From NCBI GenBank assembly GCA_027563935.2, contig JANVAS020000239.1, positions 2,356,001 through 2,420,000 on the forward strand: DNA of 64,000 nt, given 5' to 3'. The notes under the pieces are model-generated. The model was given only the letters and a program-made list of their open reading frames with translations. It searched no databases and was not told the DNA's origin. The position numbers were made by a program, and so were the translations under genes. Shown here piece after piece: positions 45,090 to 56,840 of the stretch. Each line of letters begins with the position of its first letter. The first letter of the stretch is position 1. The stretch comes from Costus lasius (lineage: Eukaryota > Streptophyta > Magnoliopsida > Zingiberales > Costaceae).

Positions 45090-46737
45090 TGTAGGGTCGA
45101 AACCTAAGTCAGATGCGCTTCTAAATTTTTGCATAGGCGGAAAAACTAGGTTTCATGAAGATCGCATGGCTTGTAAGTATAATCAACCATAAGAGGATGA
45201 ATGAACCATTACCATGGCCATTGCTTGAGTGATGACTTGGAAGAAGAAAGGGCGATCGGCTCTTCTCCAAAGAGGTCACACACAAGATGTTGAAGGCTTA
45301 CTCCCTTGTGCTCTTTGTGCTGGCAAAGATCCAAGGAAACCTTGATCGTGTACAAGGAGATGTTTTTCTCTCTTGGCTGTTCGAACTCTCTTCCTTGGCG
45401 TGAAGACTCACTACCACACGAGAAGAAAAACGGGAGGAGAAGAGGAGGCGAGCCACGTTACAATCGTGGAGGCGTTTTCCAAAATGGAAAACCGACTTCC
45501 AAATATAGTAAGTGCTTAATACTCATGCATTCACTCAAAGTGAACCATCGAAACTTCCTTCTCCTTTGAACCAAGCGTTCAGTAAGTGAACCGGTTCAAT
45601 TCTATTTGGTTCAAAGACCAAATCGAACCAGCCATGGTTTAGATCTCTTTGAACCAAATGGCTCAAGATCTAACCACACATCTCTTGATCTTCTTGATCT
45701 CATCGATCAAGCATCAATTCTCCCGATCGAAGCTTACCGATCTCAAGCCCTAATCAATCAAACATGATCAGACCAGATCTCACTTCAAATCAGAGTTTAA
45801 ATTCCTTTAAATTGGACTAAAACAATTCAATCCACACGATCTGATATAAGTAAGCCATATCATCAAATTGTGCGACCCTAAGGGTTTCCTTCAACGTCGG
45901 TAACGATAACTTACATTATCACGATCAGAGAGGGGTATCTAGCAACACATCACTGTCTCCCGATATGAAGGAAAGAGTCTTCCAAGACTACACCCAAACC
46001 ACAGCACAAGTGTGAATCCAATTCACTTGGCATACATGTTTCCTTTGCTACTGGATGTTCTCGTTGGACAAGCGTGTCAAGCGTGTAACTCCAACATGAT
46101 GAGAATGGTTAGATCAGATGAACATAGTCATCTGGGTATGGCCATACACTTTCTCAACCATCTCATCCAGGGGGCCCCTATAGAACATCACACTCCAACA
46201 AGGAGAGGCAATCCTTTATCTATCACTAGTGCCCTAACATGACTCATGCCCATTATCCAAGATAATCCTTAACCATTAATTTTTCAAATGATATTGAACT
46301 ACCTCAAGATAATGCCAATCATCATTTAGAAACAGAAGTGATCTCAAGTCAGAGGAAATATGCCATTTGCTTGCATACAAGGATTATTCACATTGTGACA
46401 AACAATTGAACATCCTAAGTAGGGTCAGTCCAGTACATCCAATGCACCTATGTGTCTTAATCTTATTCCATGCTCGAAGCATCCTATAAGATCAGAACAC
46501 ATATTAGTCTCAATCATATCAAGGCTGTCTCATGTTCACCAAGATATCTCGACTAAGGACAATACTGCATGTCAGCCAAGCTGAACACCATTGAGACATT
46601 ATTCAGAAGTATACATAACAGCAGCAGATAATGTAACAACCTGAATAACAACAATTGCCTTTATAAAACATAGTTTATACATGATACTGATAATAACCCA
46701 AGGCCTCAAACATTAGCCTTAAGGGCATACCCCAACA
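45090..46737 (-). repeat. 5' LTR of copia element C
   Basis: 1648 bp, about 99% identical to the LTR at 28570-30216. It has the same unusual U5 end (CGACCCTACA on the minus strand), so this end was present when the element inserted. Stem-loop at 45905-45920. Confidence 0.93.
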
Positions 46738-46990
46738 CAGGTGCCATAGTGGCCATCATGAGACATGCTACTTCCATAGAGTCATCCTAATGCTTTCTAA
46801 AAGCATCCCTGTTTGCCGCTCGGGCATTAGGCGCAGGAGCCGTAGGAAATGGTTGCTCAAGGACATACAGCTTCTTTTCAAGCTTGAGGACTATCCTCAA
46901 GTTCCGATCCCAGTCCATAAAGTTGGTTCCAACGAACTTATCCTTATCAAGGAGTGATCGTAGTGACAATCTGCTATTGTTCATTGGCAT
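46738..46990 (-). pseudogene. Copia relative B2: gag N-terminus, first part
   Basis: Reads leftward from ATG at 46990: MPMNNSRLSLRSLLDKDKF, then TNFMDWDRNLRIVLKLEKKL and VLEQPFPTAPAPNARAANRD, matching the Gag start of the main family at about half of the positions. A TAG at about 46787 interrupts it where the others have KHVND. Beyond the C insertion the frame carries on at 28564 downwards. Confidence 0.88.
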
Positions 46991-47645
46991 TGTTCTACAA
47001 CAATCAAGAAATAGCAGATTAGTACTACTTTAAATCATTTAAACTGGACTTGATTTAAATGATTATATCTCCCACTATTTTAATCGAATTGACAACCCAC
47101 AAAGTCAATCGGGAAGTTTAAGACTTCCTAGTGAGATGGGATCTTTATTCCACTTGAGGCTTCGCGTCCCACGAGGGTGGGATGAGATGCACAAAGTAAC
47201 CCATGCTTCCTAAGGTGGGCACGCCGGCCGATTGCTCCAAGCAATTCCCCTTATTGAGACAGTCTAGGCATTTCATGTCCAACGAGGGCTGGATACAGCA
47301 TGAAACCCTAACCTCTCAACGATGTCTCTAGAGCTCCACCATATGCCAAAGATATGTGAAAATCTAGTCAAGTCCATTCCTAACCGTTATGCCCAGGGCC
47401 AACGAGTTTCCTTGGGAAGGCGCGCCCGATTAAAATGGACTGGGGAAACCATTGCCACCACGCAATTTCTAAAGATAAGTGGGTGTGCCCCACGAGGGTG
47501 GAAAATAGTTCACAACACCACTGATCGATAGCTTAGTGAGGGCTACGCGTTAGAAGGCTACTAGACTTGATATTTATTTATAAGGGTTTTTGAGGTCTCA
47601 TCAGTTTTATCTTATGTCTAACATTACAGGCATGAAATACTATAG
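46991..47645 (-). other. Copia relative B2: remnant of the untranslated leader
   Basis: Non-coding. Similar to B1 (26395-27085) in reverse. Hairpins include CCCACGAGGGTGGG at 47168-47181 and CCACGAGGGTGG near 47490. Ends where the Athila-like LTR N begins. The open frame at 47322-47531 has no recognisable content. Confidence 0.7.
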
Positions 47646-47899
47646 TGATGACACCAAAATATGTAGTATATTTTGTATCATTTTAGATACCTTTTCATGC
47701 TAAATTGAAGATCTTTTGCTTGTTTTTATGCTGAATTCATCAAATATTGCAAAGTCTACTCCTATTTTGGTTTTTCATGATTTTCAAGGGAAAAGGCACT
47801 ATTTTGGGCATTTTTAAGCAAAATCAAAGACATGGAAGAATTACCATCATCAAGAGAAGGTCACACAAGAATTTTCACGTAAATCGAGGCAAATAACCA

Positions 47900-48275
47900 A
47901 AATACGGCAGGGCCGTAAGCCATTTAACGGTACCGTATTTCTGCGGCTAACGTATCATCAAGAACACGACCGTATTTTGGTGATTTTCCGAATAGAAAGA
48001 TTTTTGGATTTTACGGCATTGCCGTAAGAATTTACACGGCCGTATTTTCCAGCGCTTCAGACCAGAGAGTTCACCAGATTTTATGGCACTACCGTAAGGG
48101 ATTTCACGGGCCGTATTTTCCACTCGTTTACGAACAGAGAGTTCAGCCAATTTTACGGTACTGGTCGTAAACCATTTACGATGCCGTAATTCCCAAACGT
48201 CATCAGATCAGAAGCTTCAACCGATTTTATGGCACCGCCGTAACATATTACACCGCCGTAATTTCCAGTCAAAAC
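47900..48275 (+). repeat. Tandem repeats of about 70 bp with ACGGC/GCCGTAA palindromes
   Basis: Four to five units start near 47901, 48012, 48079, 48152 and 48224. Each pairs a TTTTACGGCA..GCCGTAA block with a second block of ACGGCCGTATTTTCC type 10-20 bp later. Units are diverged but keep the palindromes. Confidence 0.8.
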
Positions 48276-48612
48276 GCGAGTTTTTCGGCCTGAAACTTGC
48301 GAAGGCCATAACATTTGATCCAGAGCTCCAAATTTAGATCTGAAAGTTGGTGCGGCTTCATCTTTAAGAAGAGAAGGCATACGAAGTGGAAAAAAAATGA
48401 ACTTTTATCCAGTATCGAGGGAGAAATCACCAGAGAGGTGGTTAGGGTTTGGCCTCACGCCGAGAGGCGTAGAGGGCACCTCATGCCATGATTTTCACTC
48501 AAAAGCTTCGCCTGGAGTAGAGAAAGACGCCACAGAAGTTTTAGAGCATTTGGAGTCCGATCGGAGGAGGAATCAACAAAACAGCGGTGACAGCGCTATT
48601 CATCACGAAATT

Positions 48613-48638
48613 ACGGGTGTAATTTACATTACACCCGT
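48613..48638. repeat. Perfect 11-bp inverted repeat in LTR N
   Basis: ACGGGTGTAAT and ATTACACCCGT are separated by TTAC. A strong stem-loop if transcribed. Confidence 0.9.
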
Positions 48639-49104
48639 GTTGTAATGTTGTTTTTTTTTTCTCCTTCTCTGATTTCTAATTGTTCTAAATTATGATTCAT
48701 TGTATTTTTTCCTCCATGCAAGCTTAACACTCTTTTGGGACATGGGGTGTAATCCCCTTGATTCTTAATAATTAGATAACTCTTCTATTTTCTTCATGAT
48801 AATTTTTGCTATGATAATTTTACTTTTGTGATGGATTGTGCTTAGACTCTCTATAAGTCCATGTTACTAATTATGTTTTTAGAGTTTTCGCAATGAGACT
48901 GAAAGGTGATTTGCTTGAGAACTTGGAACCCTATAATTGCATGTTAGGATCCCTTCCTTAGGTTAGATCTAATTTGATCTGTTCTAGTAAATTAATTGCC
49001 ATGATTATAACATGAATCTATAGATTGAGTCTATTTGTCAAACGTGGAGATCTTGGGCAAAAGCAAGGATCGGAACATTGGAGATCCATGAGTAAAACTA
49101 GTGT

Positions 49105-49291
49105 AGGGACTCGGATGCACGAAAGTGATCCTTGAGACTCCACTAGAGATTATCAACCTAGAATTCGAATGCACAAAAGTGATCTTTGAATTCTCTGATT
49201 GATGATTTACTTATCTTTAGCCTGGGATAAATCTTGCACGAAAGTGAGGATTTATCTCTGTGTGGTTATTTGCACGAAAGTGAGATAATCC
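49105..49291 (+). repeat. Four hairpins sharing the motif CACGAAAGTG in LTR N
   Basis: The motif occurs at about 49118, 49172 (CACAAAAGTG), 49237 and 49273. Each copy lies inside a different inverted repeat: GGAT/ATCC (49113, 49128), AGAATTC/GAATTCT (49160, 49188), GATAAATC/GATTTATC (49226, 49249), and GGTTAT/ATAATCC with one unpaired base (49264, 49285). CAC-GAAA-GTG is itself a stem with a GNRA loop. Confidence 0.85.
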
Positions 49292-49433
49292 TTTTATGAA
49301 GTAAATTAGGTCTATATTTTAGCAAGATTTGATTGACGAACCTTTTATATATCTAATCATTGAAGTTAAGGTGGATGAAACCCTAGTCCCAATTCATCTC
49401 TCTGATTATCTTTTGTGTTATTTCCATTATTTC

Positions 49434-51122
49434 TGAAGAGTCCCCTTCAAGGGGGAGCATAACCCTAAAGTGATGGCGCATATAAAACTTTGTCTTGCGG
49501 AAATTAGGGTTATAGGATCAACTTGCATGTTAAATGATCAACTCGATAAAAGGCTAATAAAGATTAATGAAAACGATCATACCATCGCCATAGCCTAGAT
49601 GTTGCCTTGGAAGCAAAGAGTCAATTGCTTCTTCTCCAAAGGGATTCGCACACAAGAGGATGATGGCAAACTCTTTGTCGCTCCTTGTGCTAGCAAGGCT
49701 CCAAAGTGTCCTTGATCGAATGGAGAGGGATGAAAACTTCTTGGCAAATTTTTCTTTACCTTCTTCGTCCACCTTCTTCACGACACAAGAGAAAACTTCT
49801 TTCGACTAGTGGAGAGGCGAGACGAGAAGAGGAGTCAAAAGAGAAGCGTGGAGCGTGGTCACGTTTAGAGAGTTGCTATCTAAAAATAGCATACCACCTC
49901 TCAACGTTCACATGCGCACACCAAGTCGCAAATCTCTCTTCACCCTTTTGAACCATGCGCTCATTTGAGCTGGTTCACTTTGGTTCGGTTCACAAACCAA
50001 ATAAGCCAAGCAACTAGTCCAAATCATAATTAAACCACAAGGTTCTTGATCTGACCGTTGATCTCTTAATGCTTCTGATCTGACCGATCTAGCATCCAAT
50101 CTCTCAATCGAAGCTTACCGATCTCAATCCCTAATCAATCAAACATGATTAGACCAGATCTCACTCACAATCAGAGATTAAATCCCTTTAAACTGAACCC
50201 GAACAATTCAGTCCGTACGATCTGACATAAGTAAGCCATATCATCAAATTGTGCGACCCTGAGGGTTTCCTTTAAATGTCGGTAACGATAATTCACATTA
50301 TCACGATCAGTGAGGGGTATCTAGCAACACATCACTGTCTCCCGATATAAAGGAAAGAGTCTTCCAAGACTACACCCATACCACAGCACAAGTGTGAATC
50401 AAATCACAAGGCATGCATATTTCCTTTACCACTGGACGTTCTTATTGGACAAGCGTGTCAAGCTTGTAACTCCAATATGATGAGCATGATTAGATCAGAT
50501 GAACATAGTCACCTGGGTATGGCCATACTCTTTTCTCAATCATCTCATCCAGGGGGCCCCTTTAGAACATCACACTCCTTAAACAAGGAGACGGCAATCC
50601 TATGTCTATCACTAGTGCCCTAACCTGACTCAAGCTCACCATCCAAGATAGCCTATAATCATTATATTTCAAATGATATTTAACTACCTCAAAACAATGA
50701 CAATCATCATTTAGAAAACACAAGTGATCTCAAGTCAGAGGAAATGTGCCACTTGTCATACTCAAGGAATATTCACATTGTGACAAGCAATTGAATATCC
50801 TAGTAGGGTCTGTCCAGTACATCCAATGTACCCATGAGTCTACATCTTATTCCATGCTCGAAGCATCCTATAAGATTAGAACACATATTAGTCTTAACCA
50901 TATCAAGGCTGTCTCATGTTCACCAAGATATATCGACTAAGGACACAACAGCATGTCAGCCCAGCTGAACAGCTTTGAGACATTATTCAGAAGAACATAT
51001 ATTGCAGCAGACAATGTAGCTAACTGAATAACAACCATGCCTATATAAACATAACAGTTTATTACATGATACTGATACATTCCCAAGGCCTCAAACATTA
51101 GGCTTAAGGGCATACCCCAACA
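49434..51122 (-). repeat. 3' LTR of copia element E
   Basis: 1689 bp. On the minus strand it starts TGTTGGGGTATGCCC and ends GAAGGGGACTCTTCA. Hairpin CCCC/TTCAA/GGGG at 49442-49454; TATATAGG (minus) at 51040-51047; stem-loop GATAATTCACATTATC at 50287-50302, in which both stem arms differ from the other copies yet still pair. Confidence 0.95.
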
Positions 51123-51139
51123 ATCTCCCACTTGCACTT
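51123..51139 (-). other. Polypurine tract of element E
   Basis: Minus strand ends GTGGGAGAT next to the LTR. Confidence 0.85.
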
Positions 51140-51142
51140 AAT

Positions 51143-54100
51143 CTAATGGTTGAGAAATCTCAAACCCATATTATTACAGTGCTTCTCATGCTTCTGCTGC
51201 GCCAGAGGCTTGGTAAGCGGGTCTGCCAGATTGTCATCTGTATGAACCTTGCAGATTTTGATCTCGCCACGATCTATGATCTCCCTGATCAAATGAAACC
51301 GTCTCTGTATGTGCTTGGACTTCTGGTGCGACCGTGGTTCCTTTGCTTGTGCGATTGCTCCAGTGTTATCACAGAAGATAACCAAAGGATCTGCACTCGA
51401 AGGAACGACACCAAGTTCTCTCACGAACTTACGAATCCATACTGCCTCCTTGGATGCTTCCGAGGCTGCAACATACTCGGCTTCTGTTGTGGAATCAGCA
51501 ACAGTTGACTGTTTGAAACTCTTCCACACCACTGCTCCTCCATTCAAGCTAAAAACATAGCCTGATTGCGATCGGAAATCATCCTGGTCTGACTAGAACG
51601 AAGCGTCAGTATATCCCTCTATACTGAGTTCTTCCTGACCACCATATATCAAGAACATATCTTTGGTCCTCCGCAGATATTTTAAGATGTTCTTGACTGC
51701 AATCCAGTGCGCCACACCTGGATTACTTTGGAAACGACTGGTCACGCTTAACCCGTAAGCGACGTCTGGGCGAGTACACAACATCGCATACATAATAGAT
51801 CCAATAGCCGAAGCATAAGGCGTATTGTCCATTTCATCTTTCTCAGTCTGTGTTTGTGGACACTGACTCTTCGAAAGACTCAGACCATGTCTGACTGGAA
51901 GATATCCTCGTTTAGAATTCTCTAAATGAAATCTCTCCAGGACCTTTTCGATGTAAGTACTCTGGCACAGCCCGAGAAGCCTCTTAGATCTATCCCTGTA
52001 GATCTTCACACCTAATACATAGGCTGCTTCTCCTAAATCTTTCATCTGGAAACATTTCCTTAACCATGCCTTCACAGCATGCATTTCAGGAATGTCATTT
52101 CCAATGATCAAGATATCATCGACGTAGAGGACTAGGAAAGTAATTATGCTCCCACTAAACCTCTTATATACACACGGGTCATCCTCGTTCTTGATGAAAC
52201 CGAATTCCGTGACTGATTCATCAAAACGAATATTCCAGCTTCTTGATGCTTGCTTAAGTCCATAAATAGACTTCTTTAACTTGCATATCTTATGACGATC
52301 TGCTGGATTAGTGAAACCCTCTGGTTGTGTCATGTACACATCCTCATCTAGATTTCCATTTAGGAAAGCTGTTTTCACATCCATCTGCCAGATCTCATAA
52401 TCATAATATGCAGCTATCGCGAAAAGAATCCGAATAGACTTAAACATAGCTACAGGTGAGAAAGTTTCATCATAATCTATCCCGTAGATTTGTTTGAAAC
52501 CTTTCGCAACTAGCCTGCCTTTATAGGTAACCACGTTACCATCCATGTCAATCTTCTTCTTGAAGATCCATTTACAGCCTATAGGGATAACTCCCGGAGG
52601 CGGATCAACCAAATCCCAGACTTGGTTATCTGACATGGAGTCCATCTCGGCGCGCATAGCTTCAAGCCATCTCGCTGACTCCGGTCCACTGACCGCTTCC
52701 GCATAAGTGAGGGGTTCATCATTATCAATGATGTAGATTCCGTCATAGCGTTCAGGCTGTCGACGAATCCTTCCCGATCTTCGCGGTTCCCGTGATATCT
52801 GAGCCTCAGGTTGTTCAATAACCTGATCTACTGGCTCAGGCTCATCCAACTGTGCTTGACTACTTTGTCCTTCCTCTGGATTCTCATCCAGCTTTATTTC
52901 TCTCCCACTGGCCTCTTGCAGAAGAAACTCCTTCTCAAGAAATATGGCCGTCCGAGCAACAAAAACCTTGTTCTCCTTGGGATCGAAGAAATAATAACCC
53001 TTAGTTTCCTTAGGGTAACCGACAAAGATACATTTGTCAGATCTGCTCTCTAGTTTCCCAGAGGCGAGCTTTTTGACATAAGCTTCGCAGCCCCAGATCC
53101 TGATAAATGTCAAGCTCGGCTGTTTCCCATACCATAACTCATATGGCGTCTTTGAAACTGCCTTGGATGGCACTCGGTTTAGTACCTTTGCAGCTGTTTC
53201 CAGTGCAAAACCCCAAAAGGAGTTGGGTAAAGAAGCCTGACTCATCATAGAACGAACCATATCAAGTAACGTTCTATTTCTCCTCTCGGACACACCATTC
53301 CATTGTGGTGTTCCTGGCGGAGTGAGCTGTGAGATAATCCCACACTCCTTTAGATAGTCAGTAAACGCATGACTTAGGTATTCACCACCTCGATCTGAGC
53401 GAAGTGCCTTGATATTTCGGCCTAGCTGATTCTGTACTTCATTCTTGAACTCTTTGAACTTGTCAAAAGATTCACTTTTATGTCTCATTAAAAAGACATA
53501 CCCATATCTACTGAAATCATCAGTAAAGGTAATGAAGTACTGATAGCCACCTCTGGCATGTTTACTAAATGGCCCACACACATCAGTGTGTATAAGGTCA
53601 AGTAAACCTAAAGCCCTTTGTCCTTTGTTAGGAAAAGGTGACTTCATCATTTTACCCATTAAACAAGCTTTGCATGTATCAATCTCCTTGTAGGAGAATG
53701 ATCCCAGCAGTCCATGATCATGCAACCGCTTAATGCGTTTCTCGTTTATATGGCCTAAACGACTATGCCATAGCAAGGTGCTGTCATCAGCATTCTTGGC
53801 TTTCTTAATATCAATTTTCTGTATAGAATGCTCCATGTCCAACATGAATAATCCATTGCTAATTGAACCAGTTGCATAAACAATATTATCATAAGATAAA
53901 ACACACTTTGAAATATTGCATTCAAAGGAAAAACCCTTCCTGACAAGAGCAGGAATGGAGATAATATTTTTAGTAATACTGGGAACAAAATAACAACTGT
54001 TTAGTTCCAATACAAGTCCAGATGGTAAAGAAATGAAATAGTCTCCTACAGCAACAGCAGCAACCCGTGCCCCGTTTCCAACGCGTAGGTCCACTTCATG

Positions 54101-55024
54101 CTGTCCCACCTGCCTTCTTCTCTTGAGTTCCTGTACATTTGAACAAATGTGAACTCCACATGCAGTGTCCAACACCCATGATATAGAAGAAGAAAACATG
54201 ACCTCAGTCACGAATATACCTGAGCCAGAAGCGAAGCTTCCCCTCTTATCTCCTTGGAGCGCTTTACAGTCCTTTTTCCAGTGACCCAGCTGGCCACAGT
54301 GGAAACACCTGTATTCCTTAGACCGCTTAACCTTCTGTTTCAGAGCCTTGTTGTAGCTCTTGACAGGGGCCTTGCCCTTCTTCCCCTTCTTCTTGTTCCT
54401 TGAAGGAACCATTAAGACAGAGGTCGAAGGCTTACCCTTCAGAGTCTCCTTAGTGGTCAAGAGCATATTCAGCAGCTCTGCCGGAGTACAATCGATTTTG
54501 TTCATATTAAAGTTAATAATGAACGCGTCGAATGAAGGCGGGAGAGACTGCAGAATAATATCCACAGCAAGCTCCTGGTTGATGGTATGCCCCAGTTTCT
54601 CTAGAGCCTCTTTGTGCCCAATCATCTTGAGCACGTGAGCTCCCACTGGGCTCCCTTCAGCCAGTTTGCTCTGAAAGAACAGCTTCGTCAAATTATAGCG
54701 CTCTGTCCTCGCCTGTGCAGCATACAGCATCTTGAGGTTTGCTATCATGTCTATAGCAGACATATCCTCATGCTGACGCTGCAGCGGTGGCGTCATAGAC
54801 GCTAACATCAGGCAAGCGACATCAATGCTATCATTGACGTGCTTTTCATAGGCTTCCCGAACCGCCCTTGCGGCATTCGGAGCGGGCTGAGGCGGTATCC
54901 CCGTCTCGAGGACATACAGTTTCCTCTCTGCCTTAAGAACGATCTTAAGGTGTCCGAACCAGTCGGAGAAGTTCGGCCCAGCAAACTTCTCCCTTTCCAG
55001 TAGGGATCGCACATTGAAGTTCAT
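51143..55024 (-). pseudogene. Copia element E: gag-pol with a single premature stop in RNase H
   Basis: ATG at 55024 and final TAG at 51143, 1294 codons in one frame, but a TAG at 51595-51593 ends translation after residue 1143, just after the YTDASF start of RNase H (CAG in the other copies). Gag, zinc knuckle, protease LDTACGVHIC, integrase (HTDVCG, RSDRGGEY, SERRNRT) and RT (QMDVKTAFLNG, YVDDI) are all open. The last 150 codons stay in frame. The product would lack RNase H, which is needed to complete cDNA synthesis. One residue is absent near the gag-protease junction compared with D. Confidence 0.95.
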
Positions 55025-56826
55025 GGTGTTCGTTGCTGCAGGTATCTACAACAATGCAAGAACAGCAAGGTCAGTATCAATGTTAAGAATCAATCAGGAC
55101 TTAAGAAAGATTCTTTTTCTCACTATTTTATCTGACTGAAAAATCCATCAAACAGTCCGAAAGAGTAGACACTCTTTTAGTGAGATGGGATCCGGATTTC
55201 ATACTTGGTCTCCGCGTCCCGCTCAGGCGAGATAAGATGCACAGAGAGTACAAGCACTAATCTTCGGTAGGCAGTCCCTGCCGATCGCCAACCCGTGCGA
55301 TTCCCCTTCATCTGGGCAATCCAGCAGACTGTGCCAACTGAGTTGGTACAACACAGTCTCTGATCCCACAGATGGCTGCCTCCATGTGCTACCATATGCG
55401 CCACATATGTAGCCTACATGATCAAGCTGACCCGACCTACTCCCTGGACCACCATGTGCTATGCTGAGCAACGAGAAGGGATAAATCCCTACTCTGTAAC
55501 ACACAGGTGTAATCCCGCACCGTCTGAAGATAGATGGACGTGCCCACTGAGTGGGTACAACACGGCTCCAACGATAATCAGAACAGTGAGGTTTCGCGTC
55601 AGAAGGCTTACGAGCTTGATATTTTAATGTTGGATTTTAACGGTCTTTTATCTTCTTCACTATCATACAATTCCTATGGTGATAGCAAAAGATAAACTTA
55701 ATCATGCAATTCTAATATTCAAACATTAAAAGAAAGCATGGATCTTATGTGGTAAAAGCCCATAGCCCTAGTAAGACCTTAACCTAAATTAAGTCTTTAC
55801 TTGCTCTTCATGGGTCTTTTGCTGCTCATCTGGCCCAAACCAGGGCCCAAGCGCCAATTGCAGCTCTGGTGCGCCCACCAGGAAAATGCGCCAGGTCCTA
55901 GGGTCGAACCCTAGACCTCCCACCTGGTCAAGCCACTGCTGCATGCGCCTCTGCCAAGTGTGCTCTGTGCTCTTGTCTAATTAAATTACAAATTTAACTA
56001 TCTAGACAAGATTGACACGCAGGTCAATAACATTTTATAAATTAAAACAATGTGATGCGCAGATCACAGTAATTAATTTACAACAGTAAATCCAGGCTCG
56101 CAGGCCCCAGCACAGCACACTGTTAATATGGGCAGCCCACATAAGATTAAATAAACATACATATGCATCAATCAACAATCATGTGATCCAAAATTAAAAT
56201 TTCGAAAACCCCATGGGATCAATTTTAATTTTCCTTATTTGCCCTACAACCTTACAACGGTCCATTACTAGGGATCCACTCATCCATCCTAGTCAGATCC
56301 ACTGCCCTTGCATGCACCAAGTCCTAACTGACTTGAGTCGACCATAAGGTCAACCATGCATGCACTAGGGCTGAACAACCACAATGAGGTCTGGCAAGCG
56401 GGTGTGACCCCGGGCCTAACTCATGTGCGTTCACTAGTTGTCTCAATCAGACATCGCTACACGCCTGTCTGCAGTCGACCTATAGCCACCTCAAGCTTGC
56501 GCCAAGGTGCTATCCAGTCGACCCATCAAGGCTGTCAGATGATCTGATCAGACTGTCTGGATCTAACCTAGGGGTGACTTCAACCCTAATAACCCATCTA
56601 AGGGTTTAATGTAAGGCCTTGATCTAATGATATACGCGCAAGTGTTTAAGTTTTTAAAGAAACAAAACTATTACAAGCGCATACTATGTACATGCGTCAA
56701 AATACAACAAATGTTCTACAACAAGTATGTAGTTACGCATGTCATGAAAACATCAGATCTATTGACTAGCACATTTATGGATCACGTAAAGCATCAAGCA
56801 ATCAACATAACATACATTAAGAACCT
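55025..56826 (-). other. Untranslated leader of element E
   Basis: About 1.8 kb, no conserved protein. Hairpins at 55334-55346 (CCAACTGAGTTGG) and 55543-55555 (CCCACTGAGTGGG). The tRNA-like module is at 55886-55942, with inverted repeat CTAGGGTCGAACCCTAG at 55898-55914 and direct repeats ATGCGCC at both ends. A small frame (55223-55504) is similar to one in D but is broken in G and shifted in F. Confidence 0.8.
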
Positions 56827-56838
56827 GCTCTGATACCA
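56827..56838 (-). other. Primer binding site of element E
   Basis: TGGTATCAGAGC on the minus strand, two bases from the 5' LTR. Confidence 0.95.
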
Positions 56839-56840
56839 AT

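Larger units (their letters stand above)
28570..46737 (-). mobile_element. Copia element C, complete but defective, nested in B2 and hosting D
   Basis: The flanks CAGGT at 28565-28569 and 46738-46742 are identical and the ends are TG...CA. Without D and its duplicated target the element is about 9041 bp. Its two LTRs differ by about 14 substitutions and one 1-bp gap by eye. It reads leftward: 5' LTR on the right, 3' LTR on the left. Confidence 0.95.
47646..49433 (+). repeat. Athila/Tat-like Ty3/gypsy LTR (N), first part
   Basis: Starts TGATGACACC next to B2 and is interrupted by element E. The rest is at 58535-58657, ending CTATCA, after which a tRNA-Asp-like primer site follows. Total about 1911 bp, with TGAT/ATCA ends. 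It contains ACGG/CCGT palindromic repeats (47900-48275), an 11-bp inverted repeat (48613-48638) and four hairpins sharing CACGAAAGTG (49113-49291). The family assignment rests on the TGGCGCCGTTGCCGGGG primer site, which is usual in Athila/Tat elements. Open frames here (47947-48645) appear non-functional. Confidence 0.75.

Noticed and set aside
48397..48645. Open frames at 47947-48645 in LTR N
   Set aside because: They overlap palindromic repeats in an LTR and have no homology that I recognise.
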